Part shown: piece after piece, positions 56,088-64,000 of the stretch
Layout: each line of letters starts with the position of its first letter
Numbering within the stretch: the stretch's first letter is position 1
Assembly: GCF_932274485.2 (NCBI RefSeq)
Contig: NC_065879.2
Coordinates: forward strand, 44,254,936-44,318,935
DNA: 64,000 nucleotides
Origin: Patella vulgata
Taxonomy: Eukaryota; Mollusca; Gastropoda; Patellidae
Direction: 5' to 3'
The notes under the pieces: generated by a model
Database searches by the model: none
What the model was told of the DNA's origin: nothing
The model's input: the letters and a program-made list of their open reading frames with translations, nothing else
Program-made: the position numbers and the translations under genes

Positions 56088-56130
56088 TCATTAGCCCAGT
56101 AAGAAGTTAAACCCCATTTCATTTCACATC
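56088..56130 (+). mobile_element. SINE family 1, tail only
   Basis: CATTAGCCCAGTAAGAAGTT followed by AAACCCCATTTCATTTCAC is the last 40 bases of the family. Confidence 0.7.
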
Positions 56131-56572
56131 ATATTAATTTCAATTCAAAACTCCATTTTCACCTAAATCAAAGAGTTTCCTTCCTTTAATACCGGAACCA
56201 TACAATTATTATTATCAAATTTTAGTTCAAAAATAAATGTGGAAACGATTCATTGGAATATTTGTAAACAAGTATTTAAATTGAAATAGTTTTTCAATTC
56301 TATCTATATGAACTGATTTTTTAGTATTTTTTATTAAATGTAAATTAATACTCATTGAATTGGATATATCTTTGTATTCTATGAAATATTTAATAATAAT
56401 CATTCAATGAAATCAATTAATATTCAAAACTAAACAAACAAATAAAAAAAGATATATTGATTTAACATATTATACATGTAGTTTGTAGAAATCTAAAAAT
56501 GCACCGTAAACAGTCCCAAAGTTAAATTGAATATCAGAATCTGATGATAAAATTATTAAAGTAAAAATTTAT
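56131..56572. other. 3' flank of DNAAF11, AT-rich
   Basis: No gene is seen. On the minus strand an AATAAA at 56573-56568 overlaps the last base of the DNAAF11 stop codon. Further AT-rich hexamers lie downstream, so the real 3' UTR length is uncertain. Confidence 0.5.
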
Positions 56573-57946
56573 TCACATTAACGGAGGAACATCAGGGTCA
56601 TCAATAAAGTTTTCACTGTTTTTGCGTTCACTTGATTTTGTTATTTGTCTACTCCCCAAAGGAGGCACTGTGGCTTTTTTATCATTAACAATATCACCAA
56701 TCTTCACACACTTATGTACGCTGGCATCAACTTCTAAAACCTCTCTTCGAATTTTTGTATCCTGTGTTTTTGTCGGAGGCTTCTTTTCTTTTTTTTTAAA
56801 GCTATCATCAACAGGTGTTTTTGGTAAAGTTGAAATGATGCCATCACCAGCCTTTGGCATGTAAATGACTAGATGACCGGTTGTTTGGGAACGTTTCGCA
56901 GAACTAGAATCTGCTTTAACTTCTTCTGGTAAACACAGCTGAAATATCTTATCCTTAACAACAATTTTCACATAATTTGGCTGAACATCACAATCTAATA
57001 ATGAAGTATCCATATGTCTAAATATAGCTAAATCTAAAACAATATTATTATTGTCATCATCAGTCAGACTAAAGTCTATCTTAGCTTCATTAACATTTAA
57101 CGGTCGGCCGTCACTTGAAAATAACCGTCTTGGAATCTTTTCTACTTTTTCTTCTTGAGGTTGGTTCTTTTCCTTATTTTTCTGAACTTGTTTATGAACT
57201 GCTATTCGCGATTCTGGAGTAAAATCAACTTTCTCATTCCAAAACTCTTCATTTTGTTCGTCATCTTGTTTGTCTTTTTCGGCCTTTTCTGCTTTGTTCA
57301 TGTCTGTATACCAACGACCGTCAAATCCAGCTTTTTTCTCACTTTTTGGTTCTTCATTTTTGTTCTGTTTTTCTTCACGCTCTGCCGCTTCCCTTTTTTG
57401 TTTTTCTCGTTTCACTTTATGCTCCAACTGTTGCTGAACAATTCTTGTTCGAATTAGAGAATAATTCTGACAGGCTTTAATTCTTTCTGACTTTTCAATT
57501 TCCCTTCCGTCTAAATACTGTAATTGCGGTAAAGTACCTAAAACATAATCTTTATATCCTTCATATTCTGTGCATGGATTTCCTGTTAAAAATAATTCAC
57601 GAAGATTATAATTATTTTTGAGACTTTCCAAACTTGTCAATTCACCAATGAAATTCACAGTCAAGTCTAATTTATTCAAACTTTCACAACCATCTAAGTT
57701 TTCAATTCTCTCTACATTATTTAGAGCTAAGTTGATGTATTCTAGTTTCTTTAAACGAGTAACATTTTCTATCTTGGGTATAAGGTTACTCTGTAAATAT
57801 AGAATCTTCAAATCACGACACCATTTGTCCAAATATTCAATACGCTCAATATCTTGTTGATGTAGCGAAATTTCCTCTAAAGTTGATATTTCGCAGTTAT
57901 TATGTTCTGCTCTCTTACGAATTAGATCTTCAGAAATTCGAACCAT
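56573..57946 (-). CDS. DNAAF11: DNAAF11 (LRRC6/tilB homologue), dynein arm assembly factor
   Basis: The CDS encodes 457 aa in one uninterrupted exon. DNAAF11 is a cytoplasmic factor needed to preassemble outer and inner dynein arms for motile cilia and sperm flagella; in vertebrates and flies its loss causes immotile cilia. The protein starts MVRISEDLIRKRAEHNN as in the family. Leucine-rich repeats occupy about residues 21-150 (LKILYLQSNLIPKIENV, LEYINLALNNVERIENL, LNKLDLTVNFI, LRELFLTGNPCTEYEGYKDY, LPQLQYLDGREI with its LRR cap). A highly charged, probably coiled-coil linker (about 165-280) follows, then a CS/p23-like beta domain (about 288-370: DLAIFRHMDTSLLDCDVQP, YVKIVVKDKIFQLCLPEEV). The C-terminus DDPDVPPLM is the family's conserved tail. 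All parts are present. The lack of introns is odd for this gene and suggests intron loss or an old retrocopy. No neighbour shares its pathway. Confidence 0.96.
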   Translation of the reverse strand: MVRISEDLIRKRAEHNNCEISTLEEISLHQQDIERIEYLDKWCRDLKILYLQSNLIPKIENVTRLKKLEYINLALNNVERIENLDGCESLNKLDLTVNFIGELTSLESLKNNYNLRELFLTGNPCTEYEGYKDYVLGTLPQLQYLDGREIEKSERIKACQNYSLIRTRIVQQQLEHKVKREKQKREAAEREEKQNKNEEPKSEKKAGFDGRWYTDMNKAEKAEKDKQDDEQNEEFWNEKVDFTPESRIAVHKQVQKNKEKNQPQEEKVEKIPRRLFSSDGRPLNVNEAKIDFSLTDDDNNNIVLDLAIFRHMDTSLLDCDVQPNYVKIVVKDKIFQLCLPEEVKADSSSAKRSQTTGHLVIYMPKAGDGIISTLPKTPVDDSFKKKEKKPPTKTQDTKIRREVLEVDASVHKCVKIGDIVNDKKATVPPLGSRQITKSSERKNSENFIDDPDVPPLM

Positions 57947-58299
57947 GATTACTTTTCAGATATTAAAACACAATTGCCACGACTTCTAGAATTACTGGTT
58001 AAAAACTGGTTCAATCGTGCTCGAAACCTGCTTAGAAACAACATTTGTTTACATAGCTATTTGAGGTTTTTCACCTCTAAAGAAGCACACAAGGGGAAAT
58101 AACCCGTACAGGTCCTTACTATGGGGATCAGACCACAACAATTATCCTGGCGTTATTTTCTTCATAAAGAAGACCAAACGAAAGTATGGAAAAATAGATG
58201 TTAGTATTTGATATCATTACTGAATGTTGCACAAGCAATTTTATTTAAAGCCAATAATTAAAAGTATCAAAGTTACTTTTTAGCAATGACTCAATTCTC
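57947..58299. promoter_or_regulatory. Likely 5' UTR and promoter region of DNAAF11
   Basis: This is the sequence directly upstream of the minus-strand start codon. It has no repeat or coding sequence and is the only place a promoter for an intronless gene could lie. I see no clear TATA box or RFX-type X-box that I would defend. Confidence 0.35.
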
Positions 58300-58645
58300 T
58301 TGCTATGGGCTATCACCATACACCCACTTGGGCATATTTCTTTAATTAACCATAGAGTGTGCTATGATGTAAATTTTGCCCAAACATCAGCATTTCCACA
58401 TACTCTTCGTCCAATTCTAACTGCCAAGGGTTGTTTTAGTTGCATGGCAACATGTACATGGGACCTATGGCTTTTCGTGTTTCAACCAACCGACTAGACA
58501 CCGTTCCTTCCCAGGCCCTCAGTCCTGCACGCTGTTAAGGGGAAACCATGCTGGAAAATTCTGAGAAACTTGAAACTTTCTTGGCCAACACCAGGTTCGA
58601 ACCTGGGACTCCCTGGTTGGTAAGCAACTAATTACTCACTAATTA
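58300..58645 (-). mobile_element. SINE family 1, diverged copy
   Basis: Complement features in order: GCTATCACCATACACCCACT, TTCTAACTGCCAAGGG, CAACATGTACATGGGACCTA, CCAACACCAGGTTCGAACCT (B box) and AACTAATTACTCACT (A-box side). The tail is lost. Confidence 0.75.
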
Positions 58646-59984
58646 CTCAAACCCAAAAAGAAAATAAACAACACATTCAAGAGATTTCATAGATTTATGT
58701 TGAAGAAAACAAAACATATAAAAAAGTTAAGATATAAGAACACCTCAAGCTGAATGTTAATGAATATTTGCGTATAAAATTTATCAGTATATAATAACAA
58801 TAGACCATATCTAGTAAGATATTTAGTCTTAATACGTGAGCACTACAGACCACGTTACATATATTGATCTCCATGTACAAGTATCAGGCTCAGCAAGGAG
58901 TCTGGGAAATTGAACTGATATACATTAGCTTTAAGAACTAATTTGAAATGAATAATATATTGATCTATGAAGAAGAGCAATATTATGCAACAAGTATTTC
59001 AAAAAACCTCTCTTAAAGTTTTATTGTATTGACAATACTTCATAATGGCATTTGTTAATTAAAGCTTTTCAAATATATTTATCTAAGTCTATTTTTGATT
59101 AATTTTATCAAGTTATTGAAAGAGACAGGTACACACTATTATTATCAGTAAGTAAATAAATTCTTAAAATATCACATAAATAACAAACATTAACAAAAAA
59201 GAAAAGAAAAGAAAAGAAAGAATGATCATTAAGTTACACGAAACAAAGACATGATAATGATACTGCCATACATTAATTTAAATGAATATATTGTTATTAC
59301 CATATTCACTGTAAATACTGCCATACATCAATTTCATTGAATAAATTGTAATTACCATAATCACTGTGAATAAATACTGTCCACCTTTTGTGCTTATTTG
59401 AATCTGTAATAATACTAACAAGCAACTGAATTATTTTTTGGTCCAACAGTAAGCATGCACAGAGCTTCCAAGTTCATCACATATTGCCATTATTTTGCTT
59501 TCATCTAAGAGTATGGGCCGTTATTACAGGTCTGTCTATACTATTCAGAAAACTCCTTACTATATATCAGAGATATACATGTATGAATAACTGAATTAAA
59601 CCAACACATAACCAGAAAATGACTTAATCAATCGTCTAATATTATTACACCATACATTCATTTCTTTCGAAAATTTGTCCTATCATGTTTTACATGACCA
59701 ATCCCACCAGGTTTTAAAACATTCTATCAAAAATGTGTCTTGTATCCTGTTCACAAGCTTTCAAAAACTTAACTTTGCATTTGAGAAATTTTGAATTTCG
59801 ATGGGGCTTTTCTCTGCCACCAAATGAATATACTCTGCGAATTTGATAATAATATTTGAAGAGCATTCACAAGAAAAGTTGAACAGATAACTGTGAGGAA
59901 GATATGCATCCTCAAATTGTGAACGTATTATAAATGTGGGTTAATAAAAATTTAATTATACAGAGCATGCCTAGCTCCATTCGA
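58646..59984. other. Anonymous AT-rich sequence
   Basis: A direct duplication is visible near 59261-59370 (ACTGCCATACATTAATTT and ACTGCCATACATCAATTT, each followed by an ATTACCATA-like block). A short AAGAAAAG run lies at about 59199-59218. No gene is supported. Confidence 0.45.
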
Positions 59985-60210
59985 GCTGTCTAGTCGTTTG
60001 GCTAGGATTAAAAAAAGAGGTCCCATGTACACACTGGTGTGCACGTAAGAGATCCCTTGGCAGTTGGAAATCGATTTAAGAGTAGGCCGTAGCGCTGCTG
60101 TCCAGGCAAAATTTCCCTTACAGTACACTGCATGGTGTATGCCTGTCTTCATTAGCCCAGTAGGAGCAGAACAGTAGGACAATAAACCCCATTTCATTTC
60201 ATTTCCTAGT
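59985..60210 (+). mobile_element. SINE family 1, 5'-truncated copy
   Basis: It starts GAGCTGTCTAGTCGTTTGG, carries CACTGGTGTGCACGTAAGAG, ATTAGCCCAGTAGGAGCAGA and ends AAACCCCATTTCATTTCATT. The head is missing. Confidence 0.85.
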
Positions 60211-63200
60211 TCCATTTGAATTAAAATATCTGATCAATCCAGTTCAACACTTTAATTTGACCTATAACCAAAAAGTTCTTGAAAACTTTAATAAAATATT
60301 TTTAAAATATCCAATAAACTACTTAATTCAGATATGCTGCATAATAGTTAAAGTAAAATATATATATTTATATATGGTTTTGGCAAGATAACTAAGTAAT
60401 CATAACTAAATTATGAACTACATGTATATAAATAACAAAAATAAAACAAAAATATACAGAAACTATGAACTAAACATAAACAATAAATATAAATAATACT
60501 TAAAAGTCTTCCATAACTATACTTTTTCAGTTTGTTAAAATGGCTAAATAAACCTCTTTGATTTGGCTAAAATATAGAAGTGTTGAAGTACAATGTGTTG
60601 ATAAACATTCTGAATGGGTATCTCTCTACATTTAAAATTTTAAGTCCACACAGAAGGCCAATGTCGATTTTGTGTTTTCCTGTAGACAGTTTAAGCCAAA
60701 AACTTACTCTCGCTTACTATTTTGACAATAAAATTTAATTGTTTAGATTTTGTCCCATAAATAATAAAACTTTAAACCAATACACAATGCTTTATTTTGA
60801 CCTTTAATCAAAAGAGGTTTAGCCCATTTAAATTTATTTTTCAATTGAGGTATATCTACACAATTATGCCATTAAATCAAGGTGATCAAATTTATCAAAA
60901 GGTACTGATCATCTACAAAATTTCTCCACAATCTTTGCAAAAGACAAATAAAATTGACTTTAATCGGACTTCATTTATTTACCAACTAATAAGAGAAAAT
61001 GTTTTGAAATTTAATTTAATAGTTAATCCGATACAAATATTTTAAGACTTTAGTCACTATATAATATAACGTCCTTTACTAGTAATTCTCTTGAGAGAAA
61101 AATAATTAAATTTTGTCTAGGAATGTAGTATCATTACATGTAATTTTAGACTCCATATCTTAACATTCATACAAATAATTTGCAAAATTTCAAATAAATG
61201 AGAACAAGAAATAATTACGCAAGAAACACTCTTTATACAATCGTACGTCATATACATACATGCTCATATCAAAAGCAAGTAGAAAAAATATTATGACAAA
61301 AATATCACATTAAAAAAGTCTAAGTACTTGACATTACATCATTCTAAGCTTGACAATAAAATAAGTTAAATCATGGCATGCATATCTTGTCAATAGCTAC
61401 AGGTCAAGTGAGAGTAATAGCCAATTGATATCATATCCAAATAGCATTTCAGATGGAGATTTTTCGACATCTAATTAATTCAGGTATCTCAAATTTTCAC
61501 AAATTACCATCAATCTGACTTAAACACAGATGCTATATTGTTTCGTTTTTTATAGTTCAAAATTTCATTTTATTTGTCTTCACTACACAAGGATCTGGAA
61601 AGGTTGTAAAATAAGCTATTTTTGGTAGATGTGATGGATAGCCAATCAAATGGTCTGTTGGGTCAAGTTCTTAGCATGCAGTGTGCAGAACTGTGGGTAG
61701 ACATTCATAGAAAAGAATTCAAAGCAAGAGTTGTATTTCTGAAAAACCCCTTAAAACACTGAAGCTCATTGGTTAATCAAATGATAGGGTCAAAATCCAC
61801 TTGTCATAGGGTCAAAATCCACATGTAAGACACCCGACACAACCTCCCACTACAACTGGTCAGATCTTCATATAGTGCAGGCCATCGAAAGTATAAAAAC
61901 GAAATGAAATATAGATCTGTATTTCAATCAGATTGGAAGTAGAGGATTGAACCCAATGTAGCCGAATGTAATTGACCTCCTATTATCACCCTGTCTTCCT
62001 TTTCTTCATTTTATAACAGATTAGTGCCACAGTCGTTTTTCTTTGTGTCACGATAATAAATATCCATACCTTTAATTTACAAAAAGATGGAGAACAAGTC
62101 TCACTTCTATTGACTCTGGACTAGAACTAAGTAAATTATACAGAAATATTTACATTTGTTTAAAATAAATTATATTTGTATTATTAGTAATAAATCAATC
62201 TAACACTATAAAAATGAAGGCCATCACACATGTGATTTTTCATGGGATTCATTGGAATTATTCATAATGACATTGCATGGTGATTTAATGCAACCACATA
62301 ATTAAAAATATGTTCTGTTCAGGTTAATTAGGTCAAGTAATACAACTGGAAAACTTATTTGTAATGAACAGTAGGACATTTCTTATGGTTCAGAAAAATT
62401 ATATTATAGACTGAAAGTGGTTAGTAAGCTTAACAAATATAAAATAAAGAAATCCTAACCACTTTTCTTGATGGTGAATCGTAACAGTCAGTTGTTAACA
62501 AATCACTTGTTAATGATAATGATGGTATTTTTAGAATTTCAATAAGTTTTTGGCAATAAATATAATTTTCCTTTAGTTTGGATATAGCCTGTAAATGATG
62601 ATTATGTAAATAGATAATTGAATTTCTATAAACAAAGCCTACAGAGCATCTAAGAAAAATCACATGTCATTGGTGCCACTAAAATGATTAATTCTATTAA
62701 TTTATACATATAAATAATATGTCAAAATAAAAGATTTTAATACTTTAAATAATATAATAGAGTATCTAAATCATTGTGACCTTCAATTGATCGCTATCAA
62801 TACTATTAAAATTGTAAATCATATATATAATGCATTATTTAACAAGTGTGTAAGGTCACTATCTGTGAAAATCTGAGCATTTTATATGAATAATATGTAT
62901 TAACTTTGGAGCTGTGATGAAAAGCAAGCCATAGGTTTCTTAAGATTATGAGACATAGTAAGTGCTGCCATTCTAGACTTGAATTGACTGAGACCTCTTC
63001 ATTTGGGTCAAAATAAACTGCTGATTTCATTAGATTTGATATGTTGATTTTTTTTTTGTGGATGACGATCTCTCTTTGTCTCTAGACAAAGCAATAGTTC
63101 AACCAATTTCGTATTTCAAAGTATGGTAAGCCAAAAATGAATATAAATTTACTAAACAAGTCAACTAAAGCTTAATCTTTCAATACAAAAAGTTAATAAT

Positions 63201-64000
63201 GAAATAACACATTAGATCAACTCCATTCTATACTTTATATTGACCTAATGTAAAGAGGTGTAGCGTCTTGAAAGGAGAAGTCCAGTCATTGCAGATTCAC
63301 ATTTTTTTCATTCATTATCTATTATTAAAATAGTTTCAATCATGCTCAGCCTAAAGTACAAATTGTATTATTTGTTAGTAACAAATTAACACTTAATATG
63401 CAGGTTGTGATCTTATGAGAGTAACTGTCATAAAAAAAGAGCAGTGTTTCTTTGATCCAATGTATGCACCCATAGTAAGAAGAATAGCTATATAGCAAAA
63501 GCACATTGTTTTATTCATAAATAGAGAGTGAAATTTACCCTAATGACATTTCAGTTGGCTTTTAGTTGGTTAATTAAGGGCAAATAGCATATATATATGT
63601 CAGGTACTGCATTGTGGAAACTATTCTAATACTTCATAATGAATCTGTGATGTCTGGGCTTTTCCATTTAAATAAATCAAACATCAATATTCGGAAGATG
63701 TTCTGATATGTTTAGTTTTTTTTGCAGTAAAACCCACACGGGAAGGTAAAATCATGTGGTATATAAAGCAAAATTTTTTCAACGAAAACCTATGGATTTA
63801 GTGGAATGTGTGAACGATAAAATTTAATGGAAAAGCATAAGTAGTCACTGACATGTGCTACTTTAAAACCAGAACAACTTCTGTATTCTGTCATCGTGAA
63901 TTTGTACATTGATAAACAATTTTAATAATAAACACAAAAACATAATATGGAACACAATTACTATTTTAATTAAAGTGACGTTATATTGAGTGCTGTCTCA
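60211..64000. other. AT-rich, repeat-poor tract with no recognisable gene
   Basis: No ORF above about 80 codons, no SINE, MITE or transposon end and no clear exon was found over 3.8 kb. This could be a long intron, a long UTR of a gene beyond the right edge, or simple intergenic DNA. Confidence 0.45.

Noticed and set aside
57155-57457. 100-residue phenylalanine-rich frame (+) resembling membrane segments
   Set aside because: It is antisense to the lysine/glutamate-rich linker of DNAAF11, which always gives such a pattern.
1-64000. LTR retrotransposons, endogenous viruses, Polinton coding genes, CRISPR arrays
   Set aside because: No paired LTRs, primer-binding site, integrase, protease, capsid or envelope coding sequence, and no direct-repeat/spacer array was recognised. 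The retroelement proteins seen are LINE type only.

Overview
The window is an AT-rich, repeat-dense piece of an animal nuclear genome, most likely from a marine mollusc (gastropod more likely than bivalve). The reasons are: (i) the host genes are animal families (a FEM1 ankyrin protein, a family-31 galactosyltransferase and the cilia assembly factor DNAAF11/LRRC6); (ii) genes carry normal GT-AG splice sites and lie far apart; (iii) two tRNA-derived SINE families, several TTAA-flanked MITE families, hAT and Tc1/mariner elements, an I-clade LINE and a Penelope-like fragment are intermixed in the way seen in molluscan genomes. The species call is inference.

Layout. 1-12.4 kb is almost entirely transposons: a 345-bp-unit tandem-repeat element in several copies, two hAT elements with perfect 8-bp target duplications (936-3891 and 8913-9790), TTAA MITEs, SINEs and a fold-back element (7621-8564). 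At 12.7-14.8 kb lies an intact FEM1-like gene (+), enclosed by two same-direction copies of the tandem-repeat element. 15-20.9 kb is repeat and anonymous sequence. At 21.0-22.0 kb is a TauD/TfdA-type 2-oxoglutarate dioxygenase (-). 22-36 kb is non-coding, with a nearly perfect 783-bp palindrome (27669-28451), a 2.57-kb terminal-inverted-repeat (TIR) element carrying a dispersed GACTTAGG motif (30270-32842), a mariner remnant (34708-35264) and many SINEs. At 36.5-37.8 kb is the main exon of a beta-1,3-galactosyltransferase-like gene (-). A well-formed exon at 44149-44251 (-) is in the right phase to supply its start codon; if so, the 6.3-kb intron is filled almost entirely by a 5.53-kb long-TIR transposon (38456-43985). 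48.8-53.8 kb is a decayed I-clade LINE split by a 1.57-kb long-TIR DNA transposon. At 54.0-54.8 kb is a broken TTF/hAT-type zinc-finger gene fragment. At 56.6-57.9 kb is an intronless, intact DNAAF11 gene (-). From 60.2 kb to the end the sequence is AT-rich and has strikingly few recognisable repeats.

The host genes have unrelated roles (C-degron recognition, 2-oxoglutarate-dependent oxidation, Golgi glycosylation, dynein arm preassembly) and nothing suggests co-regulation. The most noteworthy content is structural: the young palindrome, the giant intronic TIR element, nested insertions whose order can be read from target duplications, and the 39-residue internal duplication at the start of the FEM1 protein. 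I found no intact virus-like element, CRISPR array, rRNA or genuine tRNA gene.
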